Shown: positions 8,111 to 16,914 of the stretch, piece after piece | Layout: every line of letters begins with the position of its first letter | How positions within the stretch are numbered: the first letter of the stretch is position 1 | From: Flavobacterium sp. | Lineage (GTDB): Bacteria > Bacteroidota > Bacteroidia > Flavobacteriales > Flavobacteriaceae | Direction: 5' to 3' | NCBI RefSeq assembly: GCF_027484705.1 | Contig: NZ_JAIXSL010000009.1 | Location: 1-42,891, forward strand | Length of the DNA stretch: 42,891 nucleotides | Notes under the pieces: generated by a model | Told to the model about the DNA's origin: nothing | The model's database searches: none | What the model saw: only the letters and a program-made list of their open reading frames with translations | Program-made: the position numbers and the translations under genes

Positions 8111-8806
8111 CTAATTTAAGTCCTGCAAATACTCATTCACAAGCGATAAAACCGCCTCAAATTGTTCTTCTCTGGTCAGGTAAGAATTGTCGATTTCAAC
8201 CGCATCTTCGGCAATCAAGAGTGGTGAATCTTCACGATGCGTATCGATATAATCGCGTTCCTGCACATTTTTTAAAACATCTTCGTAAGGCACGTTTTGT
8301 CCTTTGCTTTGGAGTTCATCAAAACGGCGTTGCGCACGTGTTTCGGGGCTTGCGGTCATAAATATTTTGAGTTCCGCCTTGGGGAAAACCACTGTTCCGA
8401 TATCGCGGCCGTCCATCACGATGCCTTTGCCTTTGCCCATTTGCTGTTGCTGTTCGACCAATTTGGAACGCACTTCGGAAACCTCAGCAATCTTGCTCAC
8501 GAAATTGGAAACCTCAATGGTTCGGATTTCATGCTCGACATTGGTTCCGTTGAGATACATTTCTGCAAACCCCAAATCAGCATTGAAATGAAATTCGAGT
8601 TGTACAGAAGGCAAAGCCAGAATCAAACTTTGCTTGTCGAAAGATTCGGCATTGATGTAACCGTGCTGCATCGCAAAATAAGTCACTGCGCGGTACATGG
8701 CGCCGGTATCGACATAAACATAACCTAAATGTTTCGCGAGTTGTTTGGCTAAAGTGCTTTTTCCGGTTGATGAATAACCGTCGATGGCAATGGTGATTTT
8801 TTTCAT
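8111..8806 (-). CDS. cmk: Cytidylate kinase ((d)CMP kinase)
   Basis: Phosphorylates CMP and dCMP with ATP in pyrimidine nucleotide synthesis. I choose the ATG at 8806 (MKKITIAIDGYSSTGKST), giving 231 aa; a start 5 codons upstream adds MWHIN with no support. The P-loop GYSSTGKST lies at about residues 10-18. YVDTGAMYRAVTY (CMP-binding region) and VMDGRDIGTVVFP are classic Cmk motifs, and the LID region around ASPETRAQRRFDEL is present. The gene follows porQ and lon in the same orientation, an arrangement I recall as common in Flavobacteriia. Confidence 0.96.
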   Translation of the reverse strand: MKKITIAIDGYSSTGKSTLAKQLAKHLGYVYVDTGAMYRAVTYFAMQHGYINAESFDKQSLILALPSVQLEFHFNADLGFAEMYLNGTNVEHEIRTIEVSNFVSKIAEVSEVRSKLVEQQQQMGKGKGIVMDGRDIGTVVFPKAELKIFMTASPETRAQRRFDELQSKGQNVPYEDVLKNVQERDYIDTHREDSPLLIAEDAVEIDNSYLTREEQFEAVLSLVNEYLQDLN

Positions 8807-8848
8807 ATTGATATGCCACAAAGGCGCTAAGTCACAAAGTTTAGTTTT

Positions 8849-9874
8849 TTATTGTTCCTGAAAATTGATGGTGAGTCCGAACAAACTGGTATTCGCCGCC
8901 AAAGTATATCTTGAATAAGAATAATCAAATTTGAGCCTGCCCATTTTCAAACCGAAACCGAGTGAAATTCCCGAGAAATTTCTTTGTTCGAGCAAACGAA
9001 GTTCTTCGGCCCTGCGGAAATTATAACCCAATCTTAAATTGAAGCCTCGATCGGGAAACAATTCAGCTCCAAAAATAACATGGCGCAAAGCGTTGTTGAA
9101 AAAGGAAGTCTTTTCAGGCGTGGAACTGCCGTCAATAGAATTCTGGGCACGTGCCGGATTCGAGAAACTGACATTCCATTGCTGAAGGTTTTCCAAAGTC
9201 AGATGCCAACGAATCGGAACATTTTGAATCTGTTGTGAAATCCCGGCCATAATTTCCATGGGCAACTTTTCCTGCGTTCCGGAATAAGTCGTAAACTGGG
9301 TTCCGATATTCCGGATCACGAAAGCATAATTGATCGCGTTGACGTCATCGATGTAAATCATGCCCAAATCAATCGCACCACCGAAAGAATTGTAACTTTC
9401 CAAAGCGGAATTGATCAGTTTGGCGTTGGCACCTACATGAAAATCAGTATTGGGAATATTATAGGAATAACCGACAGACAAAGCGATATCACTTCCCGTA
9501 AAAGTGGAAGTCGGCGTTCCGTTTTCATCATAACCGTCAAATTTCCCGTAATTAACGTAATTGATTCCGGCGTGCAAAGTTTGAAGGTGACGGTCATAAG
9601 TGTAAGCGTAGGCCGCGGTTCCGTAGGTGACTTCCCCAAAATAGCTTCCGTAATTCAATGACATATGATTGTCCATTTCCGGATTGATGGTTGCGGGATT
9701 GAAATGGCCTTGGTTGACATCCTGATCGTATATCGTAAGTGTTTTCCCTCCCAAAGCAGATTGCCTCGGCGAAGTTACTAGATTCAAAAACTGGTATACC
9801 GACTTACCTCCTACTTGGCTGTATGCAAAAGTGTTACATAAAAAAAAAGCAAAATAAAGGAAAGGTCTGATCAT
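8849..9874 (-). CDS. porQ: Type IX secretion system protein PorQ
   Basis: Outer-membrane beta-barrel-type protein of the type IX secretion/attachment complex, 341 aa. A signal peptide (1-19, ending AYSQ) is followed by the family signature FLNLVTSPRQSALGGKTLTIYDQDVN and alternating amphipathic strands ending in SLFGLTINFQEQ. In Porphyromonas, PorQ works with PorU, PorV and PorZ in the attachment complex that cleaves C-terminal sorting domains and attaches cargo to the surface. Five proteins in this window carry such sorting domains. The gene lies between lon and cmk, with the lon terminator upstream, so it probably has its own promoter and is co-transcribed with cmk. Confidence 0.92.
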   Translation of the reverse strand: MIRPFLYFAFFLCNTFAYSQVGGKSVYQFLNLVTSPRQSALGGKTLTIYDQDVNQGHFNPATINPEMDNHMSLNYGSYFGEVTYGTAAYAYTYDRHLQTLHAGINYVNYGKFDGYDENGTPTSTFTGSDIALSVGYSYNIPNTDFHVGANAKLINSALESYNSFGGAIDLGMIYIDDVNAINYAFVIRNIGTQFTTYSGTQEKLPMEIMAGISQQIQNVPIRWHLTLENLQQWNVSFSNPARAQNSIDGSSTPEKTSFFNNALRHVIFGAELFPDRGFNLRLGYNFRRAEELRLLEQRNFSGISLGFGLKMGRLKFDYSYSRYTLAANTSLFGLTINFQEQ

Positions 9875-9930
9875 ATCGGCTGTCGCTATTGCTGTATCTA
9901 TAACGCAAATGCGAAGATATTATTTTTAAT

Positions 9931-9963
9931 AAAAAAACGGCCCATTAAATGAACCGTTTTTTG
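9931..9963 (-). terminator. lon terminator
   Basis: AAAACGG/CCGTTTT arms around a short AT-rich loop with T tails on both strands. It begins immediately after the lon stop codon at 9964-9966. Confidence 0.85.
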
Positions 9964-12414
9964 TTATAGTTTTTTAGCGTTCTTGACATTCTGGTCGGTG
10001 AGTGCGTATTTGAGGACTTCGCTCATTTCTTTGACGTAATGAAAAGTCAGTCCTTCGATATATTCAGGTTTGATTTCATCCACATCCTGTTTGTTCTCGT
10101 GGCACATGATGATCTCTTTGATGTTGGCGCGTTTGGCCGCAAGAATTTTCTCTTTGATGCCGCCTACCGGAAGTACTTTTCCGCGAAGCGTGATTTCTCC
10201 GGTCATCGCAATGCTTTTCTTCACACGCTTTTGCGTAAACAAGGAAACTAAGGAAGTCAACATCGCAATTCCTGCACTTGGCCCGTCTTTAGGTGTAGCA
10301 CCTTCCGGAACGTGTAAGTGAATGTTGTATTTGGATAACATTTCAGAATCTAAACCTAATAACGATGCGTTGGCTTTGATGTATTCGAGTGCAATGGTTG
10401 CGGATTCTTTCATGACCGTGCCTAAATTTCCGGTAATCGTCATGGTTCCTTTTCCTGGTGACAGCAACGATTCTATAAAAAGGATATCACCGCCGACGGC
10501 TGTCCAGGCCAAACCTGTAACAACCCCGGCGACTTCATTGTTTTCGGATTTGTCGCGCTCCATTCTTGGGACACCAAGAATTTTAACGATATCTTCGTCT
10601 GTGATTTTTTTGTTGTAGTCTTCTTCCATCGCAACCGACTTAGCGATATTTCGGATGACTTGCGCTATTTTGGTTTCGAGGCCACGAACTCCGGATTCTC
10701 GCGTATAACCTTCAACGATTTTTTCCAATTGCTTTTTGCCAATCGTGACGTCTTTTGAAGTCAATCCGTGTTCTTTCAATTGTTTTGGAAATAAATGCTG
10801 GCGGGCGATTTCAGTTTTTTCTTCAATTGTATAACCCGACATTTTAATCACTTCCATACGGTCTTTAAGCGCCGGTTGGATCGCCTGCATATTGTTCGAA
10901 GTCGCGATAAACATCACTTTTGATAAGTCGTATCCCATTTCAAGGAAATTGTCATAAAAAGCATTGTTCTGTTCGGGATCTAAAACTTCAAGCAAAGCCG
11001 ATGAAGGATCGCCTTGGTTGCTGTTTGATAATTTATCGATCTCATCCAAAACAAAAACAGGATTGGAAGTTCCCGCTTTCTTCAAACTCTGAATAATTCT
11101 TCCGGGCATCGCGCCGATATAAGTTTTACGGTGGCCGCGAATTTCTGCTTCGTCGCGCAAACCGCCTAATGAAATTCTGACATATTCCCTGCCTAAAGCT
11201 TCCGCCACCGATTTTCCGATAGATGTTTTTCCAACGCCCGGAGGTCCGGCAAGACAAATAATCGGCGATTTCATATCGTTGCGCAATTTCAAAACGGCGA
11301 GGTGTTCGATCATTCTTTTCTTGACGTCTTCGAGTCCGAAATGGTCGCGGTCAAGAATTTTTTGGGCTCTTTTTAAATCGAAATTGTCTTTGGAATATTC
11401 ATTCCACGGCAAATCGAGAATCAGTTCAAGGTAGTTTCTCTGGATTCCAAAATCAGGCGCCTGTGGGTTCATGCGCTGCATTTTCGACAATTCCTTATCG
11501 AAATATTTTTGCGTTTTTTCGTCCCATTTTTTGGCTTTGGCTTTGGTGCGCATCTCATCGATTTCCTCTTCCTGCGAAACGCCGCCCAATTCTTCCTGGA
11601 TGGTTTTCATCTGTTGGTGAAGGAAATACTCGCGTTGTTGCTGATCAAGATCAAAACGAACTTTCGATTGGATGTCGTTTTTGAGTTCGAGCTTTTGCAA
11701 CTCTACATTCATGAAACGCAAGGTTTCGAGTGCGCGTTCTTTCAAAGCATTGATGGCTAATAAATTTTGTTTTTCGCTGACCGACAAATTCATATTCGAC
11801 AGTACAAAATTGATCAGGAAAGACTGGCTTTCGATATTTTTTATGGCAAAGGTAGCTTCGGTCGGAATGTTCGGGCTTTCCTTGATAATCTGGATGGCCA
11901 ACTCTTTTATAGAGTCTAAAATCGCTAGAAATTCAGAATCGTGATGGCCCGGTCTTTTCTCTTCGACTTCCTTAATCATCGCATTGAGATAAGGTTTTTC
12001 GGAAGTGACGGCATCGATTTCGAAACGTTTTTTCCCTTGGAGAATTACGGTAATATTGCCATCAGGCATTTTTAAAACCCTAAGAATTCTGGCAACAGTT
12101 CCTATTTTATGGATATCGTTTTTGGTCGGATCTTCGTCACCTTCATTTTTCTGCGCCACCACGCCGATGATTTTATTGCCGGCATTGGCATCATTAATCA
12201 GCTTGATCGATTTGTCACGACCCGCAGAAATCGGGATTACGACACCCGGAAATAATACGGTATTACGTAAAGGGAGAATTGGTAATGAAGCAGGCAATTC
12301 CTCATTATTCATTTCCTCTTCATCCTCGGGAGTCAATAATGGGATTAATTCCGCATCGGTGTCGAATTCTTGTAATGACAAATTGTCAAAGGAAATTATA
12401 TTGCGATGTGACAT
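9964..12414 (-). CDS. lon: ATP-dependent protease Lon (endopeptidase La)
   Basis: Cytoplasmic AAA+ serine protease that degrades misfolded and regulatory proteins. The 816-aa product has an N-terminal substrate-recognition domain (about 40-240, starting LPILPLRNTVLFPGVVIPI), a coiled-coil segment, the AAA+ module with Walker A GPPGVGKTS and Walker B VFVLDEIDKL, and the C-terminal protease domain with catalytic Ser713 (DGPSAGI) and Lys756 (GGIKEKI). The 43-residue spacing matches the E. coli Ser679/Lys722 dyad. The extra N-terminal 35 or so acidic residues (DTDAELIPLLTPEDEEE) are common in Bacteroidota Lon. It is probably a single-gene unit with its own promoter and terminator. Confidence 0.98.
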   Translation of the reverse strand: MSHRNIISFDNLSLQEFDTDAELIPLLTPEDEEEMNNEELPASLPILPLRNTVLFPGVVIPISAGRDKSIKLINDANAGNKIIGVVAQKNEGDEDPTKNDIHKIGTVARILRVLKMPDGNITVILQGKKRFEIDAVTSEKPYLNAMIKEVEEKRPGHHDSEFLAILDSIKELAIQIIKESPNIPTEATFAIKNIESQSFLINFVLSNMNLSVSEKQNLLAINALKERALETLRFMNVELQKLELKNDIQSKVRFDLDQQQREYFLHQQMKTIQEELGGVSQEEEIDEMRTKAKAKKWDEKTQKYFDKELSKMQRMNPQAPDFGIQRNYLELILDLPWNEYSKDNFDLKRAQKILDRDHFGLEDVKKRMIEHLAVLKLRNDMKSPIICLAGPPGVGKTSIGKSVAEALGREYVRISLGGLRDEAEIRGHRKTYIGAMPGRIIQSLKKAGTSNPVFVLDEIDKLSNSNQGDPSSALLEVLDPEQNNAFYDNFLEMGYDLSKVMFIATSNNMQAIQPALKDRMEVIKMSGYTIEEKTEIARQHLFPKQLKEHGLTSKDVTIGKKQLEKIVEGYTRESGVRGLETKIAQVIRNIAKSVAMEEDYNKKITDEDIVKILGVPRMERDKSENNEVAGVVTGLAWTAVGGDILFIESLLSPGKGTMTITGNLGTVMKESATIALEYIKANASLLGLDSEMLSKYNIHLHVPEGATPKDGPSAGIAMLTSLVSLFTQKRVKKSIAMTGEITLRGKVLPVGGIKEKILAAKRANIKEIIMCHENKQDVDEIKPEYIEGLTFHYVKEMSEVLKYALTDQNVKNAKKL

Positions 12415-12459
12415 ATATTTTAGTAGGTCAAAATGACATTAAATTGGTAATTGGAGTAA

Positions 12460-12467
12460 CAAATGTA
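12460..12467 (-). promoter_or_regulatory. Candidate lon -7 element TACATTTG
   Basis: TACATTTG on the minus strand fits TAnnTTTG and lies about 45 bp before the lon ATG. The nearest TTG triplets (minus strand, around 12474 and 12482) are 6 and 14 bp away, closer than the usual 17-23. Confidence 0.3.
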
Positions 12468-12591
12468 GCAGAACAAAACGACAAATTGGTATAAAATCGA
12501 TGTACGACACATTAACTCGTTGGCTGTTTTAAAAAGTCAACTTTTGTGCCATTCAACCTGTTTGTCATGGTTTTGGTCTATCGACTTTGGC

Positions 12592-13557
12592 TTAATAAAG
12601 AATGTGAGCCGTCAGTTTCTCGGTGGTAATGACACCATCTTCATCGGTTTCAATCTGTATGGGTCCGTGATTTTTGGCAAACCAATACTTGGTAACCGTG
12701 ATTGCTGTTGGAGCCGAAAGACTCGTCACGGTCTTCACCCTTTTGACAACAATTACATTATTAAAAGTACCGCCCGGAACCGTAAGACTTGCATCTCTTT
12801 CGGTAATGGTAGAGACAATTTCTACATTGGAATTTTCAGGCGGCAAGCCCATCTCTGTGGTAGTTTCGATATAAGTGTTGGTCCAGGAACTGTTGATTGG
12901 TAAATAATCTTTCAATATAATAGTTTCATTACCTGAAATGGTATAATCTAATCCTGTGTAATCTTCGTATAAATCGAAATAATCACCCACTGCTGATTTT
13001 CTTATTTTCCTTCTGGGTTCACCATCAATCAATTGAAAAATATAATAGGTGTTGTCATTAATAATTTCAGTTCCAACAATCTTCCAAGGCAATTCATTGT
13101 TGTTATCAATGGAAAAAATCCATTGGTTCTGCAGCGCCATCGGCCAGTATTCATCTGTAGTGATGACTCCTAATGGCGGGATAGTGATGGGACCGATCCA
13201 TTCGCTGTACTGATTTGCTGAACAAACCGAACGCACATAAAAATCATAACCTGCATTCTCAGACAACCCTGTAAAAATTTTGGAAGCCGCATTCGAATAA
13301 AATGTAGTTCCAGAACCTAAAGCAAATCCCGAATTTCCATATTGCACTTGCCAGGAATGCTGATCGGCGTTCGTGTCCCAAAGTACGGTAGCCATGGAGG
13401 TGTTTGTTGATCGGGTTGCTGTAACATTTTCCGGCTCGCTGCAGGTTCCTGCAGATACGGGTTGTGCAGGTTGCGGCTCTACAGGTTCGTCCTCGCACGA
13501 AAAAAACACCATCGTCATCGCGATCATCAACGTACGCAGGAAATTCATTGCAGTCAT
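12592..13557 (-). CDS. Lipoprotein with one fibronectin-III domain
   Basis: Surface or periplasmic lipoprotein of unknown function, 321 aa. The signal peptide ends in lipobox FFSC (Cys21), followed by the acidic linker EDEPVEPQP. One FnIII domain (about 39-125) carries the motif SWQVQYGNSGFALGSGT and ends YDFYVRSVCSANQYSEWIGPI. The remaining 190 residues (LQNQWIFS..., ...VTKYWFAKNHGPIQIE) form a beta-rich domain seen in other Bacteroidota lipoproteins and unlike the C-terminal domain of its two neighbours. It starts 10 bp after the stop of the next paralogue, so the two are probably one operon. An internal ATG three codons in is an equally good start. It is the shortest of a three-member paralogue series. 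Confidence 0.8.
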   Translation of the reverse strand: MTAMNFLRTLMIAMTMVFFSCEDEPVEPQPAQPVSAGTCSEPENVTATRSTNTSMATVLWDTNADQHSWQVQYGNSGFALGSGTTFYSNAASKIFTGLSENAGYDFYVRSVCSANQYSEWIGPITIPPLGVITTDEYWPMALQNQWIFSIDNNNELPWKIVGTEIINDNTYYIFQLIDGEPRRKIRKSAVGDYFDLYEDYTGLDYTISGNETIILKDYLPINSSWTNTYIETTTEMGLPPENSNVEIVSTITERDASLTVPGGTFNNVIVVKRVKTVTSLSAPTAITVTKYWFAKNHGPIQIETDEDGVITTEKLTAHILY

Positions 13558-13567
13558 AAAAGATTTT

Positions 13568-14632
13568 TTAAGGTATCGCTACATCGAAAGTGCCACTCGT
13601 GATATCGCTATGATTATTCAAGGCGTCAGTAGCGCTGAAATAAAACATTCCTTTGATTCTCGTTCCCGTACGCTCTGTAATGGTAAGCGATCCATCAGTA
13701 TCGACTTCCAATTCGGTAGGCAAAGGTCTGAAATAAACAAATCGGAACAGATCCGTCGGTAAGTTGTTATTGAAATATTCCGTCCCGACAACTGCATCAT
13801 TGCTGATGTTTATCTCAATGACATTATTCTGGGCGTCCGTGGCGATAATATATATAGAGGGCGCGCTATTTAAAGTGGCATTAGGATTCACACTAATCGG
13901 TCCGACATCCACAAACTCAACGCCATCAACCAAAGCAAAAAACGTATTGTCATTACTGGCACCTGTTGCAGGAATATTGATCGGCCCTACCCAATTGCTA
14001 TTTTGATTGGCGTCGCAATTCGAACGAACATACACATCGTAACTTTCCGTAGCGATCAAACCAGAAATGATTCGTGTCGGTAATGATGAAGACAATTGCG
14101 CTCCTGAACCCACAGTAAAACCTGCTGGTCCATACTGCACCTGCCATGAATTTCCATCTGCGGCTAAAGTACAGCTTACCGTAGCTGTGGTAGGATCTGT
14201 AGCGGAACGAACGGCAGTCACATTGGTAGGATTCGCGCAACTCGAAACGCCGCTGCCTGGAGAAATAGGCCCAACCCAATTGCTATAATAACCGTCATTG
14301 CAACGGGTACGGATATAAAAATCGTAGTTTATGGTAGCCACCAATCCGCCAATCAGGCTGCTGGTGTTAGAAAAATTAACCGTAGTTCCTGTGCCAATGG
14401 CGAAACCATCAATGCCATACTGGATTTCCCAAGCTCCTGTTCCCGATGATTTATCCCAATCAATTCTGACCGAATTGCCATTGATGAAAGGGCTTACGCT
14501 GAATGACAATGGTGCTGCACAGGCAACGGGTTGGTCGGTGGCTGACAACGGATCAATCGGTTCGTCTTCACAAGAAGTGAAAATAAATGTGGTGAACAGC
14601 GCTAAGAAAAGAATGAATTTATTTGCATTCAT
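13568..14632 (-). CDS. Lipoprotein with two fibronectin-III domains and DUF6252-like C-terminus
   Basis: 354-aa lipoprotein with lipobox FTSC (Cys21) followed by EDEPIDP. Two FnIII domains (about 38-124 and 132-220) repeat the pattern WEIQYGIDGF/WQVQYGPAGF...YDFYIRTRC/YDVYVRSNC...WVGPI. The C-terminal 125 residues (FFALVDGVEFVDVG... ending TGTRIKGMFYFSATDALNNHSDITSGTFDVAIP) resemble the small DUF6252-type lipoprotein domain, which has no assigned function. It shares a close FnIII relationship with both neighbours. The candidate promoter TATATTTG at 14665 lies upstream. The role is unknown; surface adhesion or binding is only a guess from domain content. Confidence 0.82.
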   Translation of the reverse strand: MNANKFILFLALFTTFIFTSCEDEPIDPLSATDQPVACAAPLSFSVSPFINGNSVRIDWDKSSGTGAWEIQYGIDGFAIGTGTTVNFSNTSSLIGGLVATINYDFYIRTRCNDGYYSNWVGPISPGSGVSSCANPTNVTAVRSATDPTTATVSCTLAADGNSWQVQYGPAGFTVGSGAQLSSSLPTRIISGLIATESYDVYVRSNCDANQNSNWVGPINIPATGASNDNTFFALVDGVEFVDVGPISVNPNATLNSAPSIYIIATDAQNNVIEINISNDAVVGTEYFNNNLPTDLFRFVYFRPLPTELEVDTDGSLTITERTGTRIKGMFYFSATDALNNHSDITSGTFDVAIP

Positions 14633-14664
14633 GATTTGAAATTTATTTTTTTTGAGACAGTTAA

Positions 14665-14672
14665 CAAATATA
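14665..14672 (-). promoter_or_regulatory. Candidate -7 element TATATTTG
   Basis: Exact TAnnTTTG match on the minus strand, 32 bp before the ATG at 14632 and downstream of the preceding gene's terminator. It would drive the two-gene FnIII unit. Confidence 0.45.
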
Positions 14673-14756
14673 TTTAATCCAATATTCTAAATGAAATTAA
14701 TTTGGCGAAATAAAATTTATTGTATTCAAATCACCAAACACCTTGGTTGAAAAAAC

Positions 14757-14787
14757 AAAAAACCTAAATCATGAATTTAGGTTTTAT
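14757..14787 (-). terminator. Terminator of the three-FnIII lipoprotein gene
   Basis: AAAACCTAAAT and ATTTAGGTTTT form a perfect 11-bp stem around CATGA, with a T run on the minus strand. It separates the first FnIII lipoprotein gene from the other two. Confidence 0.85.
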
Positions 14788-14838
14788 CGTCAGCATCTTT
14801 AATGAAGTTGAAGTGTTTTCTAGCAATACTTTACTATG

Positions 14839-16206
14839 TTAATAGGGCAAATAAAACTCGCCTTCTGTAATGGTTCTGGACTGTGTCATCGTATCATCTT
14901 TACCTATGAAACTAAACGTCCCTTTAATGGTACGATTGGCAGTATCAAGCTGCGTGATAATAATAGCTCCCGGACTCTCGGTTAAATCATCATAGCTTGA
15001 AGAAAAACTCGCAAGGTTATTTTCGATGTATACGCAAAAAGCATCCACATTAGGGTCTGCATAAGTATAGGTACCCATACCCTGCGGATCAGCAATTTGC
15101 ATTTGAAATGACGTATTATCAGTAGGAGATACAATGAGAGCCATCACCATAAAATCGAGCGCATTATAAGATGCCGTGACATTCGTTGTCGGAAAGTTCA
15201 CTAAGACTCCATTCACTTTCATCCTCAGATAATAAGTTCCTGATGATGATTCCGCTGCCATATTAATCGGCCCAAACCAAGCACTGTTTTGCGTAGCCGA
15301 ACATTTGGCACGTACATAAAAATCATAAGACGTAGTGGCTAAACCAGTGATCGTTTTTGTTGTTGCCGTTGAAGTTACCGAAGTACCGGCACCCACTGTA
15401 AAACCAACATTTCCATATTGAATTTCCCATGAAGTTTCTGTTCCTCCCGCATTCCATGTCAGCAATGCCTGTGTACTCTGACTTCTTACTGCTGATAGAT
15501 TCGTCGGCGTATTACAGCTCCCTATAACTACTCCAACAGGACTGATTACTACGGGGCCAACCCAGTCACTATTCTGATTGGCTGAACAATTCGAACGTAC
15601 ATAAACATCATAACCGGTCGTTGCCACCAAACTCGAAATCTCTTTCGTAACCGTTGATGAAGCCAGTATCGTTCCGCTTCCGATCACAAATCCTGAAGGG
15701 CCATACTGCACTTGCCACGAATTTTCATCGCCATTGGCAGACCAAGTTACGGTGGCTTTTGTCGGATCTGTAACCATTCTGATGGCACTCACATTAGTAG
15801 GATCTACACAAACCGCAATACTCGAACCCGGAGAAACCGGCCCTACCCATCCACTGAAATTAGTATCGCTACATCTGGAACGGATATAAAAATCATAATT
15901 GGTCGTTGAAACCAAACCACTAATTAAGCTGCTTGTCGGTGTGAAGACTACCGTGGTGCCGCTACCTGGAGCAAACCCACGTGTTCCGTATTGCACTTCC
16001 CAAGCATCAGCGGAGGTTTTGTCCCAATCAATTCTCACGGTATTGCCGTTGATGAAGTTGCTTACATTAAAAAAGGAAGGTTTCGCACATCCCACAGGTT
16101 GAGGAGTCAATAGTGCCGGATCGATAGGTTCATCGTCACCACTACAGGAATTTAGAAAGGCAATGGAGAAAAGAAAAAAGACGTATATAAATTTTAGATG
16201 TTTCAT
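14839..16206 (-). CDS. Lipoprotein with three fibronectin-III domains and DUF6252-like C-terminus
   Basis: 455-aa lipoprotein: signal peptide with lipobox LNSC (Cys21), acidic linker SGDDEPIDP, three FnIII domains (about 40-125, 133-222 and 231-317) and a C-terminal domain (about 324-455: YYLRMKVNGVLVNFPTTNV ... TIKGTFSFIGKDDTMTQSRTITEGEFYLPY) like the small DUF6252 lipoproteins. Domains 1 and 2 correspond to domains 1 and 2 of the gene at 13568 (same order, similar linkers SPGSxIAVC/SPGSGVSSC), and domain 3 is an additional copy. It has its own terminator and a candidate promoter. It is transcribed divergently from the ECF sigma operon, with a 128-bp gap. Confidence 0.82.
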   Translation of the reverse strand: MKHLKFIYVFFLFSIAFLNSCSGDDEPIDPALLTPQPVGCAKPSFFNVSNFINGNTVRIDWDKTSADAWEVQYGTRGFAPGSGTTVVFTPTSSLISGLVSTTNYDFYIRSRCSDTNFSGWVGPVSPGSSIAVCVDPTNVSAIRMVTDPTKATVTWSANGDENSWQVQYGPSGFVIGSGTILASSTVTKEISSLVATTGYDVYVRSNCSANQNSDWVGPVVISPVGVVIGSCNTPTNLSAVRSQSTQALLTWNAGGTETSWEIQYGNVGFTVGAGTSVTSTATTKTITGLATTSYDFYVRAKCSATQNSAWFGPINMAAESSSGTYYLRMKVNGVLVNFPTTNVTASYNALDFMVMALIVSPTDNTSFQMQIADPQGMGTYTYADPNVDAFCVYIENNLASFSSSYDDLTESPGAIIITQLDTANRTIKGTFSFIGKDDTMTQSRTITEGEFYLPY

Positions 16207-16225
16207 CCGTTTTTAATTTTAGTGC

Positions 16226-16233
16226 CAAATATA
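16226..16233 (-). promoter_or_regulatory. Candidate -7 element TATATTTG
   Basis: Exact TAnnTTTG match on the minus strand, 19 bp before the ATG at 16206, as seen before other lipoprotein and T9SS genes of this window. Confidence 0.4.
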
Positions 16234-16334
16234 ATTATTACTATATTGAAAAATCATAAAAAATAAATATTATTTTACCGAAACTGTAACACATCAAAAA
16301 AGATCTTGTCCTTGTTTAAAATCAAAAATATATA

Positions 16335-16889
16335 TTGAGTCTAGCCCACCAAAATATCGAAGATCTGATTGCCCTTTGCAAACAAAAGAACCAAAAGGCA
16401 GAATTCGAAATATACAACCGCTATTGCAAGGCGATGTATAACGTGGCTTTCCGTATTGTAAAGGATGAACATTATGCCGAAGATGTGATGCAGGAAGGGT
16501 TTCTGAGGGCTTTCACCAAAATCAACGATTACCGCCAAGAAGTGGCTTTCGGCGCCTGGCTCAAGCGCATCATCATCAATTACAGCATTGATTTTTACAA
16601 AAAAAACAGCGCGTTCCGGCCAGACGAAATCGATAGGGTTTTGTACAAAGTGGAAGACGATGCGCCTCAGAACGACGAAATAGATTTCACCCAACTCAAA
16701 GCGGCTCAGGTATTAAACGCCATGCACCAGCTCAAAGACAATTACCGTATGGTTTTGACTTTACATTTCATAGAAGGTTACGACCATGAGGAAATCACTG
16801 AGATATTGAATATCAGTCACGCCAATTGCCGCACTACAATCAGCAGGGCCAAAGAAAGTTTGCGGAAAGTGATGGTCACACTCAATTAA
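16335..16889 (+). CDS. RNA polymerase ECF sigma factor with TTG start
   Basis: Extracytoplasmic-function sigma-70 factor, 184 aa, redirecting RNA polymerase to envelope-related promoters. Region 2 (about 20-90) contains FEIYNRYCKAMYNVAFRIV, DVMQEGFLRAFTKI and FGAWLKRIIINYSIDFYKK; region 4 (about 125-180) contains YRMVLTLHFIEGYDHEEITEIL with helix-turn-helix ISHANCRTTISRAKESLRKV. An in-frame stop lies at 16317-16319 and the first ATG is far too late (within region 2), so the TTG at 16335 is the best start; the resulting N-terminus aligns with the family. It is the first gene of a four-gene plus-strand operon. A TTG start may keep its expression low. Confidence 0.9.
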   Translation: MSLAHQNIEDLIALCKQKNQKAEFEIYNRYCKAMYNVAFRIVKDEHYAEDVMQEGFLRAFTKINDYRQEVAFGAWLKRIIINYSIDFYKKNSAFRPDEIDRVLYKVEDDAPQNDEIDFTQLKAAQVLNAMHQLKDNYRMVLTLHFIEGYDHEEITEILNISHANCRTTISRAKESLRKVMVTLN

Positions 16890-16914
16890 AAAGACAATAA
16901 ATTTAGAAAGGAAC

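Noticed and set aside
8297..8728. 143-codon plus-strand frame opposite cmk
   Set aside because: Antisense to conserved Cmk motifs; composition is that of a shadow frame.
12005..12436. 143-codon plus-strand frame opposite lon
   Set aside because: It is entirely antisense to the conserved N-terminal domain of lon, has no family resemblance and no promoter.
12415..12591. Gene or terminator between lon and the FnIII lipoprotein gene
   Set aside because: Short plus-strand frames there overlap lon or the lipoprotein gene, and the only hairpin is a 6-bp AAAAGT/ACTTTT pair.
12592..16206. Possible insertion or prophage tail-fibre region because of FnIII repeats
   Set aside because: All three genes have lipoprotein signals and Bacteroidota-type C-terminal domains; there are no integrase, portal or structural phage genes nearby.
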